A stretch of 64,000 nucleotides of DNA from Chloroflexota bacterium (GCA_016234485.1 JACRBL010000046.1:104820-168819), one strand, 5' to 3'; numbered from the stretch's first letter, positions 46,953-56,469 are shown. Notes: a model not told the origin generated them from the sequence alone. Numbers and translations: made by a program.

Positions 46953-49499
46953 ATGAGCAAAGAAGCCAAAGCACGCATCAAAATCAATGAATTACTAAAA
47001 GAGGCTCACTGGAAGTTTTTTGACGATGCCGAGGGCAGGGCGAATATTGTCCTGGAGAACAACGTCAAAATTACGGAGAGTCATATCAACGCGCTTGGGG
47101 AAAATTTTGAAGCGACCAAGAACGGCTTTATTGACTTCCTTCTGCTCGATAAAAAAGGTTTCCCCCTTGTCGTGCTGGAAGCCAAATCGGAAGACAAGCA
47201 TCCGCTGGCGGGCAAAGAACAGGCGCGGCGGTACGCGCAATCACAGCATTGCCGTTTTATCATTCTCTCCAATGGCAACTCGCATTATCTTTGGGACACA
47301 CTGCGCGGCAACCCGGCGGCGATTACCAAATTCCCTTCGCCCGATTCATTCGAGGGATATGCCGAATTCAAGCCCAATCCGCAAGCGTTGGTTCGGGAAG
47401 TTGTTGAGCCATATTATATTGTTCTGACCCAGAAGCCTGATTACAAGAACGACCCTTCGTGGAAATCAGAAAGTACACGCGATCAATTTATTAAAAATAA
47501 CGGCCTGCGCTTGTTACGCAATTATCAGTTGAATGCCGTCAAAGCCATTCAGGATGCCGCCCGAAAAGGCAAAGACCGCTTCCTGTTTGAAATGGCAACA
47601 GGGACGGGTAAAACGCTGGTCTCGGCGGCTGTCATCAAATTATTCCTGCGGACGGGAAACGCACGACGCGTGTTATTTTTGGTAGACCGTCTCGAATTGG
47701 AAAACCAGGCAAAGAAAGCCTTTGTTGCATTACTTAAGAACGACTACCAAACGACCGTTTACAAGGAAAACCGCGACGATTGGCGCAAGGCGGAAATCGT
47801 TGTTTCCACCGTTCAAACGTTCTTATCCAAGAATCGTTATAAGCGATTGTTTGCCCCAGACGACTTTGACTTGGTGATTTCCGATGAGGCGCACCGCAGT
47901 ATCGGCGGGAATAGCCGCGCTGTATTTGAATACTTCATTGGCTACAAACTCGGCTTGACCGCCACCCCCAAAGACTATCTCAAGAACTTCGATCCCAATA
48001 ATCAAAACGACCCGCGTGAATGGGAACGCCGCGTACTGCTCGACACCTACAAAACCTTCGGATGCGAGAATGGCATTCCCACGTATCGGTATTCTTTGCT
48101 GGATGGCATCAAGGATAAGTTTCTGATCAATCCCGTTGTTGTGGATGCAAGGACGGACATCACCGCCCAAATGCTATCCGATAAAGGCTATGCGGTATTG
48201 ACCACGCGAGAAAATGACGAGGGTGAATCCGAAGAAGTGGAAGAGACCTTCGTCAAAAAAGATTTCGAGAAGGATTTCTTTTCGGACGACACCAATCGCG
48301 TCTTTTGCGAGACCTTTCTGCAACACGCATTGCGCGACCCCATCAGCGACGAGGTTGGCAAGGGCATCGTTTTCTGCGTCAGCCAGCCACATGCTTCCAA
48401 AATCACACAACTCCTGAATGAAATCGCGGGCAAGATGTATCCTGGCAAATATCAATCCGACTTTGCCGTACAGGTCACATCATGGGTTTCCGACGCCCAG
48501 CAATTTGCCATCAACTTCTCGAACAATAACCTGCTTGGCTCGGCAAACTTCATCGAGAGTTACAAGACCAGCAAGGCTCGCGTGTGTGTGACGGTCGGCA
48601 TGATGACGACGGGTTACGATTGCCCCGACATTCTCAACCTGGCGCTGATGCGGCCTGTGTTCTCGCCCACCGATTTTATCCAAATCAAGGGACGTGGAAC
48701 CCGCAAGCACGAATTCACCGACCAGATCACCGACCCGCTTTGGAAGAAGAATGTCGAAGCGCAGCAAAAAGAGAAGTTCAAACTCTTCGATTTCTTTGCG
48801 AATTGCGAATATTTTGAAAAAGATTTCAACTACAACGAAATCCTTGTCCTGCCACGGATTGGCAAAGGCGCAGGGACAGGCGCGGTGGACGGCGCTTCCA
48901 CTGGCGGCGTGACCTACACCACCGAAGGCTATGAAAGTACGCGTCCAGATGTCATCAAGACCTTGCGAGAAGCGGCTGTCGGTCCAGAAGGGATGCGGGT
49001 GGATCGCATGTACTTCCAGAAATTCGAGGAGCAGGTGAAAGCCGATTCAGTCGCCAAAGAAAAAGCCGAAGCAGGCGATATGGAGGCCGTCATCCGCCAT
49101 ATCGAGGAAAACATCTTCGATAAACCCGAAGAGTTTTTCAATCTGGAGAAGTTGCGCAAGACCCTCAACACCGACCGCCGCGTATCCTTGCGTGAGATCG
49201 TGGAAGTGATCTTCGGCTTGAAGCCCTATTTCAAGACGAAAGACGAATTGCTTGACGAAGAATTCGAGAAGTTCGACAGCCGGTTCATGCCCGATGAAAA
49301 GCAATTCACGCCTGCCAGAAACTTCTTCAAAACCTATGTGCTCGACCCCGAATTCCGCCAAAACGTGGACGAAGGCAATTTCGCCTACATCCTCGGCAGT
49401 CACGCGGGCGGCGAATTCCTGCGGAAATTGACGATAGAGTTGCGCAACAAGATTATCGAGTATATTAAAGATTACGTTTCGTTCAATCAGTTTGCATAA
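46953..49499 (+). CDS. hsdR: Type I restriction endonuclease R subunit (EcoEI-like)
   Basis: N-terminal nuclease GFIDFLLLDKKGFPLVVLEAKSE; MATGTGKTLVSAAVIKLF; ISDEAHRS helicase motifs. Confidence 0.93.
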   Translation: MSKEAKARIKINELLKEAHWKFFDDAEGRANIVLENNVKITESHINALGENFEATKNGFIDFLLLDKKGFPLVVLEAKSEDKHPLAGKEQARRYAQSQHCRFIILSNGNSHYLWDTLRGNPAAITKFPSPDSFEGYAEFKPNPQALVREVVEPYYIVLTQKPDYKNDPSWKSESTRDQFIKNNGLRLLRNYQLNAVKAIQDAARKGKDRFLFEMATGTGKTLVSAAVIKLFLRTGNARRVLFLVDRLELENQAKKAFVALLKNDYQTTVYKENRDDWRKAEIVVSTVQTFLSKNRYKRLFAPDDFDLVISDEAHRSIGGNSRAVFEYFIGYKLGLTATPKDYLKNFDPNNQNDPREWERRVLLDTYKTFGCENGIPTYRYSLLDGIKDKFLINPVVVDARTDITAQMLSDKGYAVLTTRENDEGESEEVEETFVKKDFEKDFFSDDTNRVFCETFLQHALRDPISDEVGKGIVFCVSQPHASKITQLLNEIAGKMYPGKYQSDFAVQVTSWVSDAQQFAINFSNNNLLGSANFIESYKTSKARVCVTVGMMTTGYDCPDILNLALMRPVFSPTDFIQIKGRGTRKHEFTDQITDPLWKKNVEAQQKEKFKLFDFFANCEYFEKDFNYNEILVLPRIGKGAGTGAVDGASTGGVTYTTEGYESTRPDVIKTLREAAVGPEGMRVDRMYFQKFEEQVKADSVAKEKAEAGDMEAVIRHIEENIFDKPEEFFNLEKLRKTLNTDRRVSLREIVEVIFGLKPYFKTKDELLDEEFEKFDSRFMPDEKQFTPARNFFKTYVLDPEFRQNVDEGNFAYILGSHAGGEFLRKLTIELRNKIIEYIKDYVSFNQFA

Positions 49500-49500
49500 C

Positions 49501-49752
49501 ATGACCACACCCATTCCCTCCAGCCTTGCGCCCTTTCTGCAAGAATACAACTTTGCCGCGCTTAGCCCGCAGGCCAACGCGTCCCTGCTGATTGAACGCT
49601 CCCTCGTTTACGGCAGTCGCGCAGAAATTCGCTGGCTTTTTGCAGAATATCCACGCGCGCAAATTGCCGATTGGATAAAACGCTTCGGCAGGGACAGGCT
49701 TCCGCACCCGCACATTGACTTCTGGAAGATCGTGCTAGAGATTCAAGAATGA
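49501..49752 (+). CDS. DUF6922-like small protein, candidate antitoxin
   Basis: Small ORF overlapping an AbiEii-like gene; RAEIRWLFAEYP..INFW-like HIDFWKIVLE ending. Confidence 0.55.
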   Translation: MTTPIPSSLAPFLQEYNFAALSPQANASLLIERSLVYGSRAEIRWLFAEYPRAQIADWIKRFGRDRLPHPHIDFWKIVLEIQE

Positions 49753-50393
49753 GCGAGTTGTTTTGGAACGCCATCAGCGCCGACATGCGCGCCATTCTGA
49801 CCGAGTTTGCGCGCACAGAGATGGGAGCCAAGTTCTACCTGGCGGGCGGGACGGCTCTCTCTTTGCAACTCGGTCATCGCCTTTCGGTTGACCTGGACTT
49901 CTTCTCCCCCACCGAAGACATCCCCTCCATCCGTCCCGCGCTGGAAAGAGCGCTGACGGCGTTCGACTCCACGCTGGCCGATTCGGCCTGGGGAAACCTG
50001 GTATATCTGGCGCGGAACGTGCGCGTTGGTTTTTATGGATACGGTTATCCGCTGGTCGCGCCGCTCGTCGAAGCCCAGGGAGCGCGGCTGGCATCCATCG
50101 AAGACATTGCCTTGATGAAACTGGACGCCCTGCTTTCACGCGCCGCCCGCAAGGATTTTTACGACCTATATTTCATTTGCCAGAAAATAACCTTGCGCCA
50201 GGCGCTGGATCTTGCCCTGCAAAAATATCCTTCCATCCGCGATTTTGAAGCGCAGACCGTCAAACGCCTGACGTATTTTGAACTGGCCGAACAGGATGCA
50301 GACCCAACCATCCTGCGCCCCGTTGACTGGGAGGCCGTGAAGCGGTTTTTTATCCAGCAGGCAAAAGAGATTGGGCGCAGTTGGCTGGAATAA
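49749..50393 (+). CDS. AbiEii-family nucleotidyltransferase toxin-like protein
   Basis: KFYLAGGTALSLQLGHRLSVDLDFFS; SIEDIALMKLDALLSRAARKDFYDLYFI. Confidence 0.9.
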   Translation: MSELFWNAISADMRAILTEFARTEMGAKFYLAGGTALSLQLGHRLSVDLDFFSPTEDIPSIRPALERALTAFDSTLADSAWGNLVYLARNVRVGFYGYGYPLVAPLVEAQGARLASIEDIALMKLDALLSRAARKDFYDLYFICQKITLRQALDLALQKYPSIRDFEAQTVKRLTYFELAEQDADPTILRPVDWEAVKRFFIQQAKEIGRSWLE

Positions 50394-50399
50394 TTTACC

Positions 50400-50455
50400 T
50401 AACCCCTGTCCCTTCGGGACATCCCCTTCCCTAAAAGGGAAGGGGAGATAGCAGG
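50400..50455. repeat. Palindromic G/C-tract repeat upstream of hsdM
   Basis: tgtcccttcgggaca and ccccttccct-aaa-agggaagggg hairpins. Confidence 0.65.
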
Positions 50456-50462
50456 AGATACC

Positions 50463-52889
50463 TTGTTAAATTCCGAAACCCGACGCCGCATAGACACCGC
50501 CCGCGATATTCTCGTGGGCAAAGTGCCCGACCCCAAAAGCCAGGTGGAGCAGATCACCATTGCGCTGGTCTATAAGTTCATGGATGACATGGACAAACAA
50601 TCCATCGAGATGGGCGGCAAGGCCAGTTTCTTCAAGGGTGAGTTCAAGAAATATGGCTGGAGTGAAATCTTCAACCCGCGTATGGGCGGCATCGAGATGT
50701 TGAATCTATACGGCGAAGCCATCACACGCATGAGCCAGAACGACAACCTGCCTGAACTCTTTCGGAATATCTTCAAGAACGCCTTCCTGCCCTACCGCGA
50801 CCCCGAAACGCTGAAACTCTTCCTCAAGACCATCAACGAGTTCAGCTACGATCACTCCGAAAAGTTGGGAGACGCCTTCGAATATCTGCTGTCCGTTCTC
50901 GGGTCGCAGGGAGACGCGGGACAGTTTCGCACGCCGCGTCATATCATTGATTTCATGGTGCGGGTTCTCGATCCGAAAAAGACCGAAACGATTCTCGATC
51001 CTGCCTGCGGTACGGCGGGCTTTCTTATCTCGGCCTACAAGCATATTGTTAATACCCCCTCCGGCTTTGCCACCTCCCCCAAATCCGACGGTGTTTCTGT
51101 CGGATTTGGGGAAGGGAAGGGTGAGGGTCTTACCGCGCAGGAAAAGCAAGCCATCTACAATAACTTCACAGGCTACGACATCTCGCCCGATATGGTGCGG
51201 CTCTCGCTCGTCAACATGTATTTGCACGGCTTTGTTAAACCGAACATCCAGGAATACGACACCCTCACCAGTGAAGACAACTGGGATCGCTACTTCAATG
51301 TGATCCTTGCCAATCCGCCGTTCATGTCGCCAAAGGGCGGCATCAAACCCCACAAACGCTTCTCAGTGCAATCGAACCGCAGTGAAGTGCTGTTCGTGGA
51401 TTACATGGCGGAGCATCTCACGCCAAACGGACGCGCCGCCATCATCGTGCCCGAAGGGATTATCTTTCAATCGGCGGGGGCGTACAAGCAATTACGCAAA
51501 TATCTGATCGAGCATAATTTCCTGTGGGCGGTGGTCTCTCTGCCTGCGGGCGTGTTCAATCCCTACGCGGGCGTGAAGACTTCGATTCTGTTTTTGGATA
51601 AAGCCCTTGCCAAGAAGACTGACCAGATTTTGTTTGTGAAGGTGGAAGCCGATGGCTTTGACCTGGGCGCACAACGCCGCCCGATTGACCGCAATGACCT
51701 ACCCGACGCCCTGAACACTTTACATGCCTGGCAAAAAGCCGTGCTAGATGGAAACCCCGCTTCTTTCTCACCGACAATTGCCTCAGCGCTTCTGGTTTCT
51801 ACCTCCAGATTGGCAGAGAACGAAGATTACAACTTGAGCGCTGACCGTCATCGTGAAGTAAAACGAGTTGGAAAACAAACTTACCCAATGGTTTCTCTTG
51901 GTGAGTTATGTGAGATTCTTGACAGTAAAAGAGTTCCTATTCGAGAGTCTGAAAGAAAAAAAGGCGAATATCCTTACTACGGTGCAACAGGTATCCTTGA
52001 TTATGTTGAAGGATATTTGTTCGATGAAAAGTTAGTCCTTGTTGGCGAAGATGGAGCTAAATGGGATAAAGGCGACAAAACAGCATTCATTGCCAAAGGG
52101 AAATATTGGGTAAACAATCACGCTCATGTTTTGCGTCCAAAACGAAACCTGATTTTGGATGAGTATTTAGTGGGCATACTTGTTGAAATGGATTTACGCC
52201 TATACATTACTGGCGTAACTGTTCCAAAGTTAAACCAAGAAAAACTTCGCTCCATTGAAATCCCCCTGCCGCCACTCGAAACCCAGCGTCAAATCGTGGA
52301 CGAAATCGCCGCCCACCAGCGCATCATCGACGGCGCACGTCAGGTTGTCGAGGGGTGGAAGCCAAATTTTGATATTGACCCACTCTGGACTGAAATACCA
52401 CTTGGAGAAGTTATCACCCTTCAGCGTGGCTATGATTTACCAAAACAAAATTGGGTTAAAGGTAATGTGCCTATCGTCGGTTCAAATGGAATAATTGGTT
52501 ATCACAATGTTCCCAAAGAAAAAGGACCTGGTGTGGTAACTGGAAGAAGTGGAACGATTGGAAAGGTTCATTTCATCAATAGCGAATACTATTGGCCTCA
52601 TAACACGTCGCTCTTTGTCAAAGAGTTTAATGGTCACGACAGGATGTTTATCAAGTTACTACTTGAATCGATTGACCTAAAATCTTTAGGGGCCAATGTC
52701 GCTGCTGTACCATCGCTAGATCGCAAAAATGCACATCGCATTATGGTTAGTGTGCCACCACTGGAAATTCAGCGCGAAATCGTCGCCCGCATCGAGCGCG
52801 AGCGGTCTATTGTGGAAGGGAATCGTGAGTTGATTCGGGTTTATGAGGAGAAGGTCAAGAAGGTGATAGAGAGAGTGTGGGAGGAGTAG
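50463..52889 (+). CDS. hsdM: Type I RM methyltransferase-specificity fusion (HsdM-HsdS)
   Basis: HsdM motifs DPACGTAGFL, NVILANPPF; C-terminal half has two S-like target domains (VSLGELCEILDSKR.., IPLGEVITLQRG..) each followed by PLPPLETQRQIVDEI / VPPLEIQREIVARI. Confidence 0.88.
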   Translation: MLNSETRRRIDTARDILVGKVPDPKSQVEQITIALVYKFMDDMDKQSIEMGGKASFFKGEFKKYGWSEIFNPRMGGIEMLNLYGEAITRMSQNDNLPELFRNIFKNAFLPYRDPETLKLFLKTINEFSYDHSEKLGDAFEYLLSVLGSQGDAGQFRTPRHIIDFMVRVLDPKKTETILDPACGTAGFLISAYKHIVNTPSGFATSPKSDGVSVGFGEGKGEGLTAQEKQAIYNNFTGYDISPDMVRLSLVNMYLHGFVKPNIQEYDTLTSEDNWDRYFNVILANPPFMSPKGGIKPHKRFSVQSNRSEVLFVDYMAEHLTPNGRAAIIVPEGIIFQSAGAYKQLRKYLIEHNFLWAVVSLPAGVFNPYAGVKTSILFLDKALAKKTDQILFVKVEADGFDLGAQRRPIDRNDLPDALNTLHAWQKAVLDGNPASFSPTIASALLVSTSRLAENEDYNLSADRHREVKRVGKQTYPMVSLGELCEILDSKRVPIRESERKKGEYPYYGATGILDYVEGYLFDEKLVLVGEDGAKWDKGDKTAFIAKGKYWVNNHAHVLRPKRNLILDEYLVGILVEMDLRLYITGVTVPKLNQEKLRSIEIPLPPLETQRQIVDEIAAHQRIIDGARQVVEGWKPNFDIDPLWTEIPLGEVITLQRGYDLPKQNWVKGNVPIVGSNGIIGYHNVPKEKGPGVVTGRSGTIGKVHFINSEYYWPHNTSLFVKEFNGHDRMFIKLLLESIDLKSLGANVAAVPSLDRKNAHRIMVSVPPLEIQREIVARIERERSIVEGNRELIRVYEEKVKKVIERVWEE
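51052..51130. repeat. In-frame palindromic insert within hsdM
   Basis: ccccaaatccgac-ggtgtttct-gtcggatttgggg, encoding NTPSGFATSPKSDGVSVGFGEGKGEGL between conserved HsdM motifs. Confidence 0.75.
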
Positions 52890-52892
52890 AAG

Positions 52893-53621
52893 ATGATTGA
52901 AGACGCACAGACCATCTTTGATTATTTGCCAATTTCCTTTCGCAATCAGTCGGAGCAGGAATATATAACTTTTCTTTGGGAAACATTTACGACAAATTAC
53001 GAGGCAAAGAAATATCCTTTTGCATTTCTCGCATACCATATGCTTTTCATGAGTTTTGTATACTTTGAAATATGGCAAATAAAAGAAAACAGCAAAGATG
53101 ATTTCGAAAAAGCCATGATAGGTTTTGACAAGAAAATGGAAAATGAACTAATGAGCGCATCAACTCCCTTTCTATTGTGGCGCGTTAAAGAAAGTAGCGT
53201 GTTTCGATTTCTAAAACTAATAGGCTTAAACAATTCAGATATTGGACAATTTGGCATCATCGTTGAAGAGCGAAACAATGCATCTCATTCAAATGGAAAG
53301 ATATATTCTAGCACTCAAAAAGACGCTGACAAAAAAATAGAAGAAATTCTGCGCTATATAGAAAAAATCCAGAACCATTCCGCAAGAATTGTTAGAGCTT
53401 GTTATGAAAAGTTTTTGTTATCCAGCGCAAACCCAGATAACAGAGAATACCAACAAGAGGATGATCAGATCCGAGAATTGTTAGTTTACGGAAATTATCT
53501 CTCGATAAAAGACATACAAATTGCTTGCGAACAAGACATCAGTAAGTTATCTGAAAATGTTCATTTTCCAAACATTGAAAAACTTCATTTGAAGTTACAG
53601 GAAATGTATTCAAACGAATAA
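52893..53621 (+). CDS. HEPN-like protein (candidate)
   Basis: All-helical 242 aa; VEERNNASHSNGK = R-N-x3-H (Rx4H). Confidence 0.5.
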   Translation: MIEDAQTIFDYLPISFRNQSEQEYITFLWETFTTNYEAKKYPFAFLAYHMLFMSFVYFEIWQIKENSKDDFEKAMIGFDKKMENELMSASTPFLLWRVKESSVFRFLKLIGLNNSDIGQFGIIVEERNNASHSNGKIYSSTQKDADKKIEEILRYIEKIQNHSARIVRACYEKFLLSSANPDNREYQQEDDQIRELLVYGNYLSIKDIQIACEQDISKLSENVHFPNIEKLHLKLQEMYSNE

Positions 53622-53639
53622 TTACAAGTGGAGGTTGTA

Positions 53640-54662
53640 ATGTCAGAAATAATTTCCTTTGAAGACGCACTGCGGCTTGTAGGTGATCCAACAAAAATCA
53701 ATCTATTGATGGGAAACGGATTCAGCAGGGCTTTACGAAATGATATTTTTTCATATGATGCCATCTTGAACAACGCTGATTTCAGTCGCCTATCGAGAAA
53801 TGCAAGAAGGTCTTTTGATTTACTCCAAACAACTGACTTTGAGTTTGTTATACAATCGCTTCGAAACGCAGCAGTATTGATTGAGTTATATTCGAATGCT
53901 ACTCATAGGCTTGCCAATCGCCTTCGTCGCGATGCAGAAGGCTTGAAAGAAGTATTAGTCGCAACCATCGCCCGAAACCATCCTGATTTACCTGGCGGTA
54001 TTTCAACAGACGCATACGAACACTGCAAAAGATTTCTTTCCCACTTCAACCATTTATTTACTGTCAACTATGATTTGTTGTTATATTGGACATTAATGCA
54101 ATCAGAGATTCAGCCACAAGTAAATTGCAATGATGGCTTTCGAACGCCTGAGAATGGTCCAACAGATTATGTTGCATGGGAACCTGAAAAAGGTTATGAG
54201 CAGAATGTTCATTATCTTCACGGAGCATTACATTTATTTGATGCAGGGGTGGAAATACAAAAGTACACTTGGGTCAATGTAGGCAAACCACTAATTCAAC
54301 AGATCCGAGAAGCCCTTGAACGCAACTATTTTCCCTTATTTGTTAGTGAAGGCAATAGTGACCAGAAATACACAAAGATTCAACATAGCGCTTATCTTTC
54401 TAAAGGCTTTAGGAGCCTTGTCAATACTCCAGGAACTTTATTTACTTACGGATTATCATTCTCTGAAAGCGATAATCATATTGTACGATCTATTGAAAAA
54501 GGTAAATTTAGCGCATTAGCAGTAAGCATATATGGGGATCCTAATTCGCCAACAAATTCAGCAATAATGCAGAAAACCACAGCAATGGCCGCAAGAAGGT
54601 CTTCCAGAAAGCCTCTAGCGGTAATTTTCTACGATGCTGCATCTGCTCAGGTTTGGAGATAA
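53640..54662 (+). CDS. DUF4917/SIR2-like protein
   Basis: INLLMGNGFSRAL, HLFTVNYDLLLYW, HYLHGALHLF, FTYGLSFSESDNHI. Confidence 0.75.
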   Translation: MSEIISFEDALRLVGDPTKINLLMGNGFSRALRNDIFSYDAILNNADFSRLSRNARRSFDLLQTTDFEFVIQSLRNAAVLIELYSNATHRLANRLRRDAEGLKEVLVATIARNHPDLPGGISTDAYEHCKRFLSHFNHLFTVNYDLLLYWTLMQSEIQPQVNCNDGFRTPENGPTDYVAWEPEKGYEQNVHYLHGALHLFDAGVEIQKYTWVNVGKPLIQQIREALERNYFPLFVSEGNSDQKYTKIQHSAYLSKGFRSLVNTPGTLFTYGLSFSESDNHIVRSIEKGKFSALAVSIYGDPNSPTNSAIMQKTTAMAARRSSRKPLAVIFYDAASAQVWR

Positions 54663-54664
54663 CT

Positions 54665-55420
54665 ATGCAATTCAAAGACGCCGCCTATCAAATCCTGAAA
54701 GAAGCAGGCAAACCGCTTCACTATAGCGAACTTACCGACCTTGCTCTCAACAAAGGCATTCTCGAAACGGCTGGGCAAACCCCACATGCCACGATGGGCG
54801 CTTTGCTTTACACTGACACACTAAAAGAAAATTCCCGCTTCAAGCGCGGGGATGAAAAAGGAACTTTTGCCCTTCAAACAGCAAGTCCAAAAGGCATCCA
54901 ACAACAAATTGATTCCATCCAAAAGCAAGTGAGGCAGGATTTACGTAAACATTTGCTCAAAATGCACCCGCAAAAGTTTGAGGAATTGATTCGCTCATTA
55001 CTCGAAGAGATGGGTTTTGACGAAGCCGAAACCACCTCCTACCGCAACGATAAAGGCGTGGATGTGCGCGGCGTGCTGAGAACCAATCCACTAAGCACGA
55101 CCAAGGTTGCCATTCAAGCCAAACGCTGGACAAACAACGTCGGCTCGGAAGTTGTACGGAATATGCGCGGGTCATTGCGGATTGCCGATGGCGAACAAGG
55201 CTTGATTATTACGCCGAGCGATTTTGCGCCAGGAGCAAAAGCCGAAGCGCAAGCAGAAGGAAAAACGCCGATCACGCTTATCAACGGCCTACAACTGGTG
55301 GATTTACTGATTCAATTTCAGGTTGGCATAAAGCAGGAAGCCTATACTGTCCCTTCGATTGATGAGGAGTATTGGTCGGAAGTATTGGGGGTAAAATTGG
55401 AACATGCCAATGAAAAGTAA
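54665..55420 (+). CDS. HARE-HTH plus Mrr-like restriction endonuclease
   Basis: AAYQILKEAGKPLHYSELTDLALNKG (HARE-HTH-like); FEELIRSLLEEMGFDEAETTSYRNDKGVDVRGV..VAIQAKRW (Mrr catalytic pattern). Confidence 0.85.
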   Translation: MQFKDAAYQILKEAGKPLHYSELTDLALNKGILETAGQTPHATMGALLYTDTLKENSRFKRGDEKGTFALQTASPKGIQQQIDSIQKQVRQDLRKHLLKMHPQKFEELIRSLLEEMGFDEAETTSYRNDKGVDVRGVLRTNPLSTTKVAIQAKRWTNNVGSEVVRNMRGSLRIADGEQGLIITPSDFAPGAKAEAQAEGKTPITLINGLQLVDLLIQFQVGIKQEAYTVPSIDEEYWSEVLGVKLEHANEK

Positions 55421-56222
55421 CAACAAAAAACTCCTCGTCGCCATCCTCCCCGGTACCTCATCGCTCGATATTCTCAAAACCGAGGGCTGGTATCACATCC
55501 CTGTGGACACTGCACCGCATAAACGCTGGCCGCCCAAGACAATGGCCTTCTATCAGGGCAAGGTATTCGGAAAAGAAGAGGCGTATAAAATCCGTTACTT
55601 TGGGGATGTGAAAGACATTGACATCGTTCCGCGCAAGATACTTTTTCCAAACGATGAGGAGAACCAGCACAAGGCCGAGAAACTGTATTATCGCATCCAG
55701 CTCCACGAACTGAAAATGAGATATGTTCCCATCGTCAGTTACAGGCCGAGACGGTTGGTTTTCATTCCTACCACAGAGGAGAAATTTAATCAGGCCGAAC
55801 AGATCAACGATCTATTCGATGGCAGTCCATTGGAAGATTTATTGTGGAAGGGATTTAAAGCAATTCAAGTGCTGGCGGAACGTCAATGGAAGATCGTAGT
55901 ACAGAAGAAAAATTATTATCTTGATTTCGCAGTTTTCTGTAAGAACGGGAAGCTGGCAGTCGAAACTGACGGTTATACCTATCACTACGACGACCGCAAT
56001 CAAATTGATTACGATACCTGGCGTCAGAATGATATCGACTTGGACGGTTGGCGCTTCCTGCATTACACGTCCAAACAAGTGAAGGATAACTGGATACCAT
56101 ATCTGAAGCAAATCCAAACAGCAATTGAACAATTGGGCGGCGTGGAAGAGCCTGAAAACTTCGAGCGCAAAGTTAGCCAAGAACAGGGGAGATATATTGT
56201 GGATGGCGAAGAGCCGCTATAA
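55404..56222 (+). CDS. DUF559/Vsr-like endonuclease domain protein
   Basis: YYLDFAVFCKNGKLAVETDGYTYHYD .. DGWRFLHYTSKQV. Confidence 0.7.
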   Translation: MPMKSNNKKLLVAILPGTSSLDILKTEGWYHIPVDTAPHKRWPPKTMAFYQGKVFGKEEAYKIRYFGDVKDIDIVPRKILFPNDEENQHKAEKLYYRIQLHELKMRYVPIVSYRPRRLVFIPTTEEKFNQAEQINDLFDGSPLEDLLWKGFKAIQVLAERQWKIVVQKKNYYLDFAVFCKNGKLAVETDGYTYHYDDRNQIDYDTWRQNDIDLDGWRFLHYTSKQVKDNWIPYLKQIQTAIEQLGGVEEPENFERKVSQEQGRYIVDGEEPL

Positions 56223-56238
56223 GGCCATTGATATCCCA

Positions 56239-56269
56239 GACTTCCGAAGTCTCCCAGACTTCGGAAGTC
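56239..56269. repeat. Palindrome P2
   Basis: GACTTCCGAAGTC-TCCCA-GACTTCGGAAGTC. Confidence 0.9.
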
Positions 56270-56469
56270 TGAGAGGCGCCCCTCACCTAACAAAATTGTC
56301 ATTTCCCTCATTTCCTCCTTCTGCTATACTGCCCTCAACGGGCGGGACCCGGGGACAACCAGATACCAGTAGAAACAGGAGGACACTACGAAACGCACGA
56401 AAAACACCCCAAACTAAAACTACACGAAATCGCTTGAAGCCAAATCCGCTTCGCAGGCTGGCGCTGGAA

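Noticed and set aside
46841-56270. att-site duplication of the tRNA-Arg 3' end at the right border of the defence island
   Set aside because: Looked for by eye and no convincing copy of ggttcgactcctgcctggggc found; needs a computed search
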